Shown in pieces: positions 35,808-45,092 of a DNA stretch of 64,000 nucleotides; position 1 is the stretch's first letter, and the number at the start of each line of letters is the position of its first letter. The notes under the pieces are model-generated. The model had not been told where the DNA came from. It did no database searches and was given only the letters and a program-made list of their open reading frames with translations. The translations under genes and the position numbers were made by a program. Source of the DNA: Ignavibacteria bacterium (lineage in GTDB: Bacteria; Bacteroidota; Ignavibacteria; Tepidaquicellales; Tepidaquicellaceae); the NCBI GenBank assembly GCA_016719565.1, contig JADJYU010000013.1:124001-188000 (forward strand), written 5' to 3'.

Positions 35808-36821
35808 TCAGATCCTGCCTGCGGCTTTCAAAACATAAAGCGCATCTGCAGTTACCCATTCGTTAAATTTCCTTTTACCTGTTTCACCCCATCCCACGCT
35901 GTCAGCGTTCATAATAAATTCATCAGAAACAGTATAATATTTTTTTTCTGCAGCCCAGCCTCCTGTGGGAAGCGCTTTGCTTTCGAGAATGTCCAATGCT
36001 TCGCTGCATCTCCTGTCTTTTATAAAACCCGCTTCAGCCATAGCCTTCAGTCCGCCGAGAATATCATAATGCCAGTATAGCGGATAATGCAGCGATAAAA
36101 ATTCATCCTTCATTACACTGCCGTCAGATACTTTTCGGAATAATTTTCTTTTAAGAAAAATCTCCGCCGCCTTTTTAACTGCTGTATGAATTTTCTTATT
36201 GTCTGAATATTTTGAGTAGATAGAAAGACCTCTGAGCGGAAGTAAACTTTCCATGTATGAAGAATTTTTTGCTTCAGGATTTTTATCGCAGTTCCAGCCG
36301 CCGTCATCCCACTGCCAATGAAGAAGTCTTTCAGCAAGCGAGTCAAGCCTCTTATCAAAAAGTCCGAGCTTTGTCAAAAAGAACAGAGCGTTTCCCTGCA
36401 TGGAAGCGCATCTTCTGTGTTTACCGCTAATTACCGGCACACCTGTTTTATTATTAAGATCGCTTTTTTTAATTACTTCAATATCAGTGAAATAATATTC
36501 CTTCAGCCAGAAATCAAGCACTTGATCCTTTAATGGAATTAAAGATCTATCCTGCTGCGGATATCCAATATCTGCAAGCGAAGAAAGAACCCAGTGCGAG
36601 CCTTTCCATTTATCATAAACATTTCTTCCGCGGGTGATCCTTCCGTCTCTATCTCTGAATGATAATATTTTTTTTACATGGCCGCTGTTCTTAATTTCAT
36701 TTTGCAGAGCTTTAAATTCCGGAGAATCTATTTCTTCAGACAATACGTTAACTCTCGTCTTAAAGCGAATTGACGGTTCGTCAGAATTTAAAAGCACATT
36801 AATTACTTTATCTGTATTCAA
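35808..36821 (-). CDS. Prenyltransferase/terpenoid-cyclase-like toroid protein
   Basis: This 337-residue soluble protein has repeated alpha-alpha-barrel motifs resembling QW repeats. Examples are LHWQWDDGGWNCDKNPEAKN, LESKALPTGGWAAEKKYY and WVTADALYVLKAAGRI, plus HRRCASMQGNALFFLTKLG. These place it in the six-hairpin/toroid fold group (squalene cyclase and protein prenyltransferase-like). No DxDD catalytic motif of squalene-hopene cyclases is visible, so cyclase activity is unlikely. Many proteins of this group are annotated only as hypothetical. It stands alone, upstream of the tRNA. Confidence 0.65.
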   Translation of the reverse strand: MNTDKVINVLLNSDEPSIRFKTRVNVLSEEIDSPEFKALQNEIKNSGHVKKILSFRDRDGRITRGRNVYDKWKGSHWVLSSLADIGYPQQDRSLIPLKDQVLDFWLKEYYFTDIEVIKKSDLNNKTGVPVISGKHRRCASMQGNALFFLTKLGLFDKRLDSLAERLLHWQWDDGGWNCDKNPEAKNSSYMESLLPLRGLSIYSKYSDNKKIHTAVKKAAEIFLKRKLFRKVSDGSVMKDEFLSLHYPLYWHYDILGGLKAMAEAGFIKDRRCSEALDILESKALPTGGWAAEKKYYTVSDEFIMNADSVGWGETGKRKFNEWVTADALYVLKAAGRI

Positions 36822-36853
36822 TTTGAAACAAGTATTTAAAATTTTAATATGAA

Positions 36854-36888
36854 AAACCCTGAGGCGTGTTTAATTTTTCTCAGGGTTT
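36854..36888 (-). terminator. Terminator after the 784-residue T9SS gene
   Basis: The stem AAACCCTGAG pairs with CTCAGGGTTT across a 15-base loop, with an A-rich run on its left side that gives a U-tract on the minus strand. It lies ~90 bases past the stop of the 36978-39332 gene. Confidence 0.75.
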
Positions 36889-36977
36889 GAAAATACTTAA
36901 ATAAATTTTTTCTTGTTAGTAATTATCAAATGTCATTTTACATTTGCACATTATTAATATGTTTTTAATTGATGCAG

Positions 36978-39332
36978 TTATTTTATCAGAATCATCCTTC
37001 TTGTCTCCCTGTATTTACCTGCTGTATAAGTATAGAAATAAATCCCGCTTGCATAACCACGCGCATTGAATTCAGTCCTGTATCTTCCCGCCTGAAGAAT
37101 TTGACTGACAAGATCTTTCACTTTCCTTCCGAGAAAATCATAGACAGTAATTTCCACATCAGCTGCTTCAGGCAGTTCGAATTCAATTTTTGTCGAGGGA
37201 TTGAAAGGATTAGGATAATTATTGTGAAGCTTGTACCGAACGGGAATTTCTTCGTTTAAATTTTCAATACCGGTTGTAAGTGTCCGGAAATTCCATATCT
37301 CAGACCAGTCTCCTATACCGTTAATGTTGGAAGCGCTTACTCTCCAGTAATATCTTATCCCATTATTTAAAACTGAAACTGGTATCGTGAAATGTGTAAC
37401 TGAAAACCAGTTTTGATTTATAACTAAATCGCTGAATCCGCTGTCAGCAGCAACCTGCAGATGATAAAACATAGCGGCGTTTACATCTTCCCAGTCAAGC
37501 ATGGGACTAAGAGAAATGCCTGTTGAATTATTTAATGGAGAATTCAGAACAGGAGCCAATGGCAGATAACTGAAAGTCCTGAAGTTATAAACGACTGACC
37601 ATGGACCGGAACCGCTAATGTTTTTACCGTTTACTCTCCAGTAATACAAAGTATTCTGACTCAGAATTGTATCAGGAACCCGATATTGAGATACATAGAA
37701 TATCTCATGATCAATTATGTTATTTGAAAAGTTGAAATTTTCTGATATTTGTAATCTGTAAGAATTAGCGCCTGATACATCTGACCAGTCCATAAGAGGA
37801 TTATACAATACATTAATAGAATTATTCTGAGGAGAGATGAGGGAAGGAGCGGACGGAACGGGCGGAACAAAGGAAAAAGGAAAAGAATACCGAATACCTA
37901 TAAGTTCTCCTCTTCCAAAAGGTGCGCCGAGGGCATGGGTTCCGGCGAGAGAATCCGCCAGACAGGTCATTTGAACATTGCACTCACCGCCGACAGCAAA
38001 ATTAGTCGGCGATATGCTGACAAATCTCCAGTCTCGCAGAGGAGTTGCCGGAGTTAGCTTATCAGGTGATACCCATGAAATTCCTCCGTTACGTGAATAA
38101 ACGGACCACACAGAATAATAAGCGCTGCTGTCAGATCCGTATTGACCTGAAGTAGCAGTAAAGGCAACAATTAATCCATCTCCGGCAGATGTCCTGCCAA
38201 TAGCCGGTCTGCAGACAGGAAGGAATCCATCAGCAACAACACCTTTATTTGGAAAGAACGGGACATTGGAAGAATCTGCAATGATTACCGGAACACCGCC
38301 GTTAATATTCGGAGACCAGACTCTGATGGACGAAGGCAGTTCAGGAAAAAATCCTGCAGAAGAAATTAATGAAGCATTAAAAGCTACATAAGGCTGATTA
38401 TTATTTCCGAATGTCATACTTACGCCGTTTAAGCAACCGATTGAATCCGTTGTTAAATTCCAGTCCCATACCAATTGCGGACTGCTCCAGGAAACACCAT
38501 CATTTGTCGAAAATCTGTAAAAGACATCATTTTCTCCTGAGGTAATACCTCCAATATAAGCATGTCCTATAGTTCCGTCAGGAGCTTTTGCAAGATAATA
38601 TCCTTCGGCTACATCACCTTCATATCCGGTATATCCGCTGAATGAACTGCCATTATAAGTATTTGTATAAACGCCTTCAGGTGCGTTTACAGAGTTTACA
38701 AAAACAATTTTATTTGAATCAACACCAATGAGTTTTGGCCAGATAGCTAATCCTCCGGGGGAATTACCCGGATCCACTTCTGAAAATTCTCCGAATCCAG
38801 GTCCTGCATCAGAATATAATTTTGTTCTTACTTCTGTAGAGCCAGCATTATTGTGATTGCCGATCACTGCCGCACCGTTATCAAAACCACTTATTGCCGG
38901 AAATCCGCTTCGGTCAGTATCCGGTATATCGCCGAGATATGACCAGGAAAAACCGCCGTCATTACTGAATAAATAAGCGCTGTATCTTACAACAAAGCCC
39001 GCTGTCGGTGAATGCATAAAAGTCGCATGAACATTTGAAGGCGTCAAAGGGTCCTGCCAGATCTGCTGCGCAAATTCGTTGCTTTGAAGATCATATACCG
39101 TAATCACTCCTGTTTGAAAAAAATATGCAAAACCTGTTGAAGTCTTTACAGGCGGAATATTCATTTTGTATGATGAATTAATTACACTGGTTGAATTTGC
39201 TGAAACAATGTATTTTTCATCTCCCGTTATTGGTTTAGGTATTGGTGTCTCTATTCTTTTCTGTGAGTAAACATTTACAGATAAAAATAAGAAAGTTAAT
39301 AAAGTCAGAAGCAGTAAATTTTTTGCTTTCAA
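36978..39332 (-). CDS. Large T9SS surface protein: Asp-box propeller plus two fibronectin-III domains
   Basis: This 784-residue exported protein has a signal peptide at 1-23 (ends VNVYSQ). Residues ~50-480 form a propeller-like region with Asp-box-type motifs (FSNDGGFSWSYLG, FSTNDGVSWSSP, YSRNGGISWVSP). Two fibronectin-III-like domains follow (PSAPSLISPQNNSINV and PLAPVLNSPLNNSTGI, both with YYWRV strands). A T9SS domain (NYPNPFNPSTKIEFELPE ... RRMILIK) closes the protein. A surface adhesin or glycan-binding role is typical of this domain set but not demonstrated. The insertion sequence at 39.5 kb lies upstream of its start. Confidence 0.84.
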   Translation of the reverse strand: MKAKNLLLLTLLTFLFLSVNVYSQKRIETPIPKPITGDEKYIVSANSTSVINSSYKMNIPPVKTSTGFAYFFQTGVITVYDLQSNEFAQQIWQDPLTPSNVHATFMHSPTAGFVVRYSAYLFSNDGGFSWSYLGDIPDTDRSGFPAISGFDNGAAVIGNHNNAGSTEVRTKLYSDAGPGFGEFSEVDPGNSPGGLAIWPKLIGVDSNKIVFVNSVNAPEGVYTNTYNGSSFSGYTGYEGDVAEGYYLAKAPDGTIGHAYIGGITSGENDVFYRFSTNDGVSWSSPQLVWDWNLTTDSIGCLNGVSMTFGNNNQPYVAFNASLISSAGFFPELPSSIRVWSPNINGGVPVIIADSSNVPFFPNKGVVADGFLPVCRPAIGRTSAGDGLIVAFTATSGQYGSDSSAYYSVWSVYSRNGGISWVSPDKLTPATPLRDWRFVSISPTNFAVGGECNVQMTCLADSLAGTHALGAPFGRGELIGIRYSFPFSFVPPVPSAPSLISPQNNSINVLYNPLMDWSDVSGANSYRLQISENFNFSNNIIDHEIFYVSQYRVPDTILSQNTLYYWRVNGKNISGSGPWSVVYNFRTFSYLPLAPVLNSPLNNSTGISLSPMLDWEDVNAAMFYHLQVAADSGFSDLVINQNWFSVTHFTIPVSVLNNGIRYYWRVSASNINGIGDWSEIWNFRTLTTGIENLNEEIPVRYKLHNNYPNPFNPSTKIEFELPEAADVEITVYDFLGRKVKDLVSQILQAGRYRTEFNARGYASGIYFYTYTAGKYRETRRMILIK

Positions 39333-39507
39333 TTTTTCTCCTTTATATTAAAATATATTTAAACAAAATATGATTTTGGAAATACAAAGTCAAAGATCCA
39401 ATCGCTTTCATTTAATCCCCTAATTTTGTTCAGACTAAATTATCAGTTACAATTTAATTACAAAAACTTTTTAAGTCAAAGATATTTTTATTTGAAAAAT
39501 GTCAGCG

Positions 39508-40928
39508 CATTTAATCAAATTAAATGTAACCCAGCGATGATGAAAATATAGGTCGTTTACTCATATTAAATGTAACCGTGTTTAAAATATAAAAACGCGG
39601 TAAAAATATGAGTAAAAAATCTAAGAATGAATATCTCATAGAAGTCAGAAAGAGATATTTTAAAGTTAATAAAGAAGAGAAACAAAAGATACTTGACGAG
39701 TTCTGTAAAGTATGCGGTTACAATCGCAAGTATGCAATACGATTAATCAACAAAAGATCTTTAAATACCAAAGAGAAGAAGAGGCACAAGCCAGGTCCTA
39801 AGCCAAGGTACAATAGCCCCGGTATATTGCAATTTCTGAAAGACTTATGGATTTCAACAAATTTAATTTGTTCTCCCCGCATGAAAGCTATAATACCGTA
39901 TTGGCTGGTATGGTATAAAAGTGAAAAGAACAATTTGACAAAAAAGGATGAGACACTATTGCGGGAAATATCTCCTGCTACAATAGACAGACTATTGTCA
40001 CCATTCCGTGGCAGATATGAGAAACGAGGTTTGAGCACAACGCGGCCTGGCTCGATGATAAGAGAATTAATACCAATCAAAACAGATCAATGGAATGAAA
40101 GCAGACCGGGATTTGTAGAAGTTGATACTGTAGCCCATTGTGGAAACACAGTAGCGGGTGAATATACAAATACCGTTAATATGGTGGATATAGCAACTGG
40201 CTGGACAATTCAAAGAGCGGTATGGGGAAAAGGAGAAGCAAATACATTTAAAGCGATTAGTGAAATTGAGCATACGCTGCCATTTAAGCTAAAAGGATTT
40301 GATTGTGATAACGGCAAAGAGTTTATGAACTACAGACTCCTTAAGTATTTCAAGAACAGAACTCCTAAAGTCAGTTATACCCGATCGAGAGCATATCACA
40401 AAAATGACAATGCTCATATTGAGGAAAAGAACTGGACAATAGTCAGACAGTATATAGGATATGACAGATTAGATAAACCCGGTCAGGTCGAACTTTTAAA
40501 TGATATTTACAAAAATGAATTGTATTGTCTGCTCAACTTTTTTATTCCATCGACAAAGTTGATATCAAAAAAGCGATATGGTTCAAAAATAAAAAAGGTG
40601 CATGATAAACCGAAGACACCTTTTGAAAGGTTATGCAATACAATCTACATTGATGAAGAGAAAAAATCAGAACTCATTAGAATAAGAAATAAACTCAATC
40701 CATTTGAACTACAAAGAAGGATCAAAGAAAAACTTAAGCTGGTACACAGATAACTAGAATATAAAATTAAAAATGAAGATATTAACATTACTAACATTGT
40801 TAACAAAAGAAAAGAAAAAAGAAGCAAAAAAGAAAAGAAAAGATTACTACTGCTACGGTTACCTTTTAATATGAGTAAACTGGTCAGTTTAACGGATAAA
40901 CATTACTCATTTAATCACATTAAATAAC
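39508..40928. mobile_element. Insertion sequence with DDE integrase-type transposase
   Basis: A single transposase gene (39608-40753) is enclosed by inverted ends. Inner repeats: 39555-39579 (GTTTACTCATATTAAATGTA followed by ACCGT) against the complement of 40855-40880, nearly identical over 25 bases. Outer palindromic blocks CATTTAATCAAATTAAAT (39508-) and CATTTAATCACATTAAAT (40908-) lie at matching distances outside them. Each end thus has two related motifs, probably transposase sites. The element is ~1.4 kb. No target-site duplication was identified, so exact boundaries are uncertain. Confidence 0.82.
39608..40753 (+). CDS. DDE integrase-type transposase (IS481/ISNCY-like)
   Basis: This 381-residue protein has an N-terminal helix-turn-helix (EEKQKILDEFCKVCGYNRKY, residues 23-42) and a basic linker KPGPKPRY. 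The rve-type catalytic core has Asp173 (FVEVDTVAHCG), Asp234 (FDCDNGKEF) and Glu272 (NAHIEEKNW). The frame is intact and all three catalytic acids are in place, so the element may be active. A rich poly-purine tail and the right inverted end follow the stop. Confidence 0.88.
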   Translation: MSKKSKNEYLIEVRKRYFKVNKEEKQKILDEFCKVCGYNRKYAIRLINKRSLNTKEKKRHKPGPKPRYNSPGILQFLKDLWISTNLICSPRMKAIIPYWLVWYKSEKNNLTKKDETLLREISPATIDRLLSPFRGRYEKRGLSTTRPGSMIRELIPIKTDQWNESRPGFVEVDTVAHCGNTVAGEYTNTVNMVDIATGWTIQRAVWGKGEANTFKAISEIEHTLPFKLKGFDCDNGKEFMNYRLLKYFKNRTPKVSYTRSRAYHKNDNAHIEEKNWTIVRQYIGYDRLDKPGQVELLNDIYKNELYCLLNFFIPSTKLISKKRYGSKIKKVHDKPKTPFERLCNTIYIDEEKKSELIRIRNKLNPFELQRRIKEKLKLVHR

Positions 40929-41029
40929 AACTATCTTAAATTACGAACCGAAATTTAACCTTTTACCCCGGAAGCAAATCGCAGTTTGTGTAAAATTAAT
41001 TAGTCGTTAAAAATTATTCTAATAAAAAA

Positions 41030-41051
41030 AAACCGCTGACAGCAGCGGCTT
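41030..41051 (-). terminator. Terminator after the choice-of-anchor V gene
   Basis: The stem AAACCGCTG pairs with CAGCGGCTTT with loop ACAG. On the minus strand it is followed by eight or more T, a classic intrinsic terminator ~45 bases past the stop at 41098. The stretch 40929-41029 holds nothing else. Confidence 0.85.
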
Positions 41052-41097
41052 TAATTGTAAATCAAAAAAATTCAGTTCGTAAAAGTATCCCAGATAA

Positions 41098-41937
41098 TTA
41101 CTTTATAAGAACCATAGATCTTGTATCAGTAAAACCGCCTGCGCTAAATCTGTAAAAATACACTCCGCTTGATAAGTTAAATTCCTGTGAATTAAAAGAT
41201 AATGAATACTGACCTGCGCTGTATCTCACATTATTAATGACCCTTGAAATTTCCTTCCCTGCGGAATTAAAAATTACAAGCGTAACATCTGATGTCTTTG
41301 ACAGACTGAAGCTTATCTTTGTCTCCGGATTAAACGGATTCGGATAATTCTGTGAAAGAGTAAATTCTGCAGGAACGTTTCCGGTCTGCGTAACTATAGA
41401 AGACGGAATTATGCTGATAACAAAGTTTTCTGAGTAATTCCATTTGTCATTTTCAGAAGTTGTATCATTATTAACTGAATTACCGGCTGCGAATAAAGTA
41501 TCTGTTATATTTGCATTAGAAGGAGCGATGTATCTGAATATAAAAGTAAGAGTGTCATTGATAAAACTCTGTGGAAATTTATGCGTCAGTTCAAAACCCG
41601 CGCCTGTGAAAGGTTCATCACGTCTGAGAGTAGTATCAAGCGGTGAAGTTATTACCTGACCGAGGCTTGCAGCAATATCACATCCGCCTTTTACAGCGGG
41701 TCCGCCTGAAATTTTCAGGAAGTAAGTCGCTGTATCATTTGCATTCACAACAGCCGGACCGGAAATGTTGACATGTACAGAGTCATTTGGTTCGAAATTG
41801 TGGCAGATACAGCCCACATCTTCGCCGTTCTTTTTCGTAAATCCGACAATTCCGGTTTGAAAGGCAATTAAGTTCTGATATATTGTAAATATAAATCCGG
41901 TTACTAACAGCAGAATTAAAACTTTAAAGATTTTCAT
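41098..41937 (-). CDS. Choice-of-anchor V-like exported protein with T9SS domain
   Basis: This 279-residue protein has an N-terminal hydrophobic signal (KVLILLLVTGFIFTIYQNL). The next ~150 residues resemble the choice-of-anchor V/Reeler-like beta domain: GEDVGCICHNFEP, HVNISGPAVVNANDTATYFL, and AGFELTHKFPQSFINDTLTF. A T9SS domain (NYPNPFNPETKISFSL ... RSMVLIK) ends the protein. Relatives often have a CxxCH-like motif near the N-terminus; here it is CICH, one residue short of a heme site. Haem binding is therefore not claimed. It has its own terminator and no clear operon partner. Confidence 0.74.
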   Translation of the reverse strand: MKIFKVLILLLVTGFIFTIYQNLIAFQTGIVGFTKKNGEDVGCICHNFEPNDSVHVNISGPAVVNANDTATYFLKISGGPAVKGGCDIAASLGQVITSPLDTTLRRDEPFTGAGFELTHKFPQSFINDTLTFIFRYIAPSNANITDTLFAAGNSVNNDTTSENDKWNYSENFVISIIPSSIVTQTGNVPAEFTLSQNYPNPFNPETKISFSLSKTSDVTLVIFNSAGKEISRVINNVRYSAGQYSLSFNSQEFNLSSGVYFYRFSAGGFTDTRSMVLIK

Positions 41938-42163
41938 AGTTTTCTTGGTTAGAATATTAGATTGAATTTTATTTGTTGTGTTTAAGAAAATTAAATTTAA
42001 TAAAAAGTAATTTCAATTTAGAAATAAGTAATCAAAGGAAATAAGATCAATGAAATGTTGATATGTTCAAAAATTGATAATTGTAAAATTCATTTAAATA
42101 AGTAATATTTGATTCTCAAAATTCATATAAAATTATTCTTTCATATAAAATGTATTCATTTTA

Positions 42164-43084
42164 ATGAATAAAGCTCTTGCAATAATCGGCCCTACTGCTT
42201 CGGGCAAAACGAAATTAGCTGTTGAGCTCGCGGAAAGATTAAACGGTGAAATAATTTCTGCTGACTCAAGGCAGATATATAAAGGTATACCAATAGCGAC
42301 TGCTCAGCCGGACGCGGAAGATCTTAAAAGAGTAAAACATTATTTTATTGGTGAGCTTGATCTGAATGAAGAATTCAACGCCGGTGAATTTGGAATAAAG
42401 GGAAGGATAATAATTGATGATATATTCAGCAGAGGAAAACTTCCGGTCATTGCCGGAGGCAGCGGACTTTATATAAATTCTCTGATAGACGGATTATTTG
42501 AATCAGAAGCAAAGTCTGATGAAGTAAGAGAAAGACTTTACAGTGAACTTGAAAAATTCGGTGAAAATTATTTATATGAACAGCTGGAAATTGCTGATAA
42601 GGAAACATTTGATAAAATCCCGAAAGGAAAGATCAGAAGAGTAATACGCGCGCTTGAAGTATTCATAATTACCGGTAAGAAAATTTCTGAACTGCAGAAG
42701 AACAATGTAAGAATAAATTTCGAAACAGTTCAGTTCGGACTTTCGCCGGACAGGAAGTTATTATATGACAGGATCAATAACAGGGTTGATGAAATGATCG
42801 GACTTGGACTGATAGACGAGGTCAAAACATTACTTAAATCAGGATTTCACTACAGAAAAAATTATTCGCTGGATACAGTTGGTATTAAAGAAGTGATAAT
42901 GCATCTTGAAGGTGAAATTGATTTTGAAAGGATGAAGGAGCTGATAAAACAAAACAGCAGAAGATATGCAAAGCGTCAAATGACCTGGTTCAGAAGAGAC
43001 AGCAGGATAAATATTATTGAAACAGACAGCAGGACTATAGAAGAAATAATCATTGAAATATCAGAGAAATTTAAAAATTCTTAA
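42164..43084 (+). CDS. miaA: tRNA dimethylallyltransferase MiaA
   Basis: This 306-residue enzyme adds a dimethylallyl group to N6 of A37 in tRNAs reading UNN codons. The P-loop GPTASGKT is at residues 9-16. DSRQIYKG, the family's tRNA/substrate motif, is near 36-43, and PVIAGGSGLYINSLIDGLF is at ~100. The C-terminal RRYAKRQMTWFRRD closes the family signature. Length is normal. It is a single gene; the ~200 bases on either side hold only A+T-rich spacer. Confidence 0.95.
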   Translation: MNKALAIIGPTASGKTKLAVELAERLNGEIISADSRQIYKGIPIATAQPDAEDLKRVKHYFIGELDLNEEFNAGEFGIKGRIIIDDIFSRGKLPVIAGGSGLYINSLIDGLFESEAKSDEVRERLYSELEKFGENYLYEQLEIADKETFDKIPKGKIRRVIRALEVFIITGKKISELQKNNVRINFETVQFGLSPDRKLLYDRINNRVDEMIGLGLIDEVKTLLKSGFHYRKNYSLDTVGIKEVIMHLEGEIDFERMKELIKQNSRRYAKRQMTWFRRDSRINIIETDSRTIEEIIIEISEKFKNS

Positions 43085-43287
43085 TTCAGACTTCTTCAGA
43101 TTGTAAAGTAGAAATAATATTGAAAATTTTTTACTTTAGTGATTGTTATAAATATTTTTTATATATTGCTTCACCCAAACCCAAGTACATCCCCAATTTT
43201 TTAATGCACATTTTGTTTCAATTATATTTAAATATATATAATTGAGATTAATTTAAACTGGTTTTTAAAAAACTAAACATAATTCAA

Positions 43288-44907
43288 ATGAAACTTCTTA
43301 TTCTTGTTGTAACTTCTCTGATGCTCATCTCTGGACAAACCTATGCACAGCTCGGGAATAATAATATGACGCTATTAGCAAACATTAATAACCACACTTC
43401 AACTTATTCCGCTGTCTGGGGATATAAGGATGTAAAAAACGGAAGAGAATATGCTATAATTGGTTCATATGACGGAACTTCATTTGTAGATATTACTGAC
43501 GAAACAAATATTCATGAAGTGGATTTCGTCCCTTCCACTAATCCGTCGAGTTCAAGTAATACATGGAGAGAAATGAAAACCTATTCACATTATGCATACA
43601 TAGTATCTGAAGTTGCTAACAGCGGAGTACAGATCGTAGATCTTCAGTATCTTCCGGACTCGGTAAGATATGTTAAGAAATTACTTGTGTCCGGACATTC
43701 ATCCACACATTCGATCTCACAGGAAGGTCCGTATCTTTATCTTAATGGCGCGAATTCCGGGATAGGACAGGGAGTAACTGTGCTGGATCTTACAGCCGAT
43801 CCGGAAACACCGATAAAAAGAGGCAGCTACAATTTAGATTATATTCACGATTGCCGCGTTAAAAATGATACTATATATGCAGCTAATATTTATGTAAGTA
43901 AGGTAAGCATTATAAGCGCAGTAAATAAAAATTCACTGTCTCTTATTACTTCTTTTATAAATCTTCCGAATTCAGGTCCTCATAATACAGCCATAACTCC
44001 TGACAATAAACATATTCTCGTAACTGACGAGATCGGAAACAGTCCGCGTCAGTTAAAAATATGGAACAGGGAAGATCTTGGCAATATTACTTTTGTATCC
44101 GGATGGCAGCCAACCGGTATAACTACGGCGATTGTTCATAACGTCGAAACATACGGAAAGTATGCGCTTGTTGCGCATTACAGAGCAGGCGTGAGAATGG
44201 TTGACATTTCGAACCCGTCATCTCCGACTGAAGTTGCGTGGTATGATACATATCCCGCGAGTAATTCAGCCAGTTACAGCGGATGCTGGGGAGTATATAT
44301 GTTCCCGTCCGGAAAAATAATTGCATCCGATATGCAGACAGGACTTTATGTTTTAAAAACCACTTGCAATATTTCACTTGCAATAGAAGGATTTTACAAC
44401 AGCGCGACAAACAGCCATATTACTGCTGATACTGTTAAAGCGTATCTGAGACAAAGCACTACACCTTATAATATAGTTGATTCATCTTCAGCGGTTTTAA
44501 ATCAGACTACATTAACCGGTAAATTTAATTTTTATAAAGAGACTTCCGGAAATTATTATCTGGTAATGAATCACAGGAACAGCATTGAAACATGGAGCAG
44601 CGCGCCGATCGCATATGATCCGATGAATTTTAATACATACAATTTTACAGATTCTCCTTCAAAGGCGTATGGTAATAATCAGAAACCGGTTGACTCTTCA
44701 CCGGTCCGATATGCAATATATAACGGTGATGCAAGCAGAGACGGCAGTATTGATCTTGCGGATCTCGGTCAGATAGAAAATGATGCAATCAATTTTGTAA
44801 CAGGTTATGTACCGACGGATATTAACGGAGACACAGTTATTGATCTTGCTGATATAACTATTACTGAAAATAATTCAGTTAATTTTATTACAGTGATAAA
44901 ACCATGA
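43288..44907 (+). CDS. Choice-of-anchor B propeller protein with dockerin-like C-terminal module
   Basis: This 539-residue exported protein has a signal peptide at 1-20 (ends GQTYAQ). Residues ~25-365 form the LVIVD-type propeller shared with 26447-28451, including TWREMKTYSHYAYIVSE, GHSSTHSISQEGPYLYLNG and IVHNVETYGKYALVAHYRAG. Instead of PKD and T9SS domains it ends in the module shared with 29046 and 45093. That module has YYLVMNHRNSIETWSSAPI, then calcium loops DASRDGSIDLAD and DINGDTVIDLAD, each followed by ENxxxNF. It should be exported, but the route and anchor are unknown. Intact frame here confirms the frameshift in the paralogue. Confidence 0.84.
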   Translation: MKLLILVVTSLMLISGQTYAQLGNNNMTLLANINNHTSTYSAVWGYKDVKNGREYAIIGSYDGTSFVDITDETNIHEVDFVPSTNPSSSSNTWREMKTYSHYAYIVSEVANSGVQIVDLQYLPDSVRYVKKLLVSGHSSTHSISQEGPYLYLNGANSGIGQGVTVLDLTADPETPIKRGSYNLDYIHDCRVKNDTIYAANIYVSKVSIISAVNKNSLSLITSFINLPNSGPHNTAITPDNKHILVTDEIGNSPRQLKIWNREDLGNITFVSGWQPTGITTAIVHNVETYGKYALVAHYRAGVRMVDISNPSSPTEVAWYDTYPASNSASYSGCWGVYMFPSGKIIASDMQTGLYVLKTTCNISLAIEGFYNSATNSHITADTVKAYLRQSTTPYNIVDSSSAVLNQTTLTGKFNFYKETSGNYYLVMNHRNSIETWSSAPIAYDPMNFNTYNFTDSPSKAYGNNQKPVDSSPVRYAIYNGDASRDGSIDLADLGQIENDAINFVTGYVPTDINGDTVIDLADITITENNSVNFITVIKP

Positions 44908-45005
44908 TATGATTGGAAAATAAAATTTTTTAAAAGTAAGATTTAAAATTATATAAACTTTTCAATTCCGGCAATAAACCGGAATGCAACTTCCGAATTT
45001 TCTGA

Positions 45006-45039
45006 ATAAGTATTAAAGTAAATATGCTTTAATACTTAT
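45006..45039 (+). terminator. Hairpin after the 43288-44907 gene
   Basis: The stem ATAAGTATTAAAG pairs with CTTTAATACTTAT around an 8-base loop. A second small hairpin, ATTCCGG/CCGGAAT, lies just before it at ~44965-44984. There is no long U-tract, so termination strength is uncertain. Confidence 0.5.
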
Positions 45040-45092
45040 CTCGGAACACCCCACCCCGAAAAAAATAATTTATTAATTAAAAAGGAGATTTA

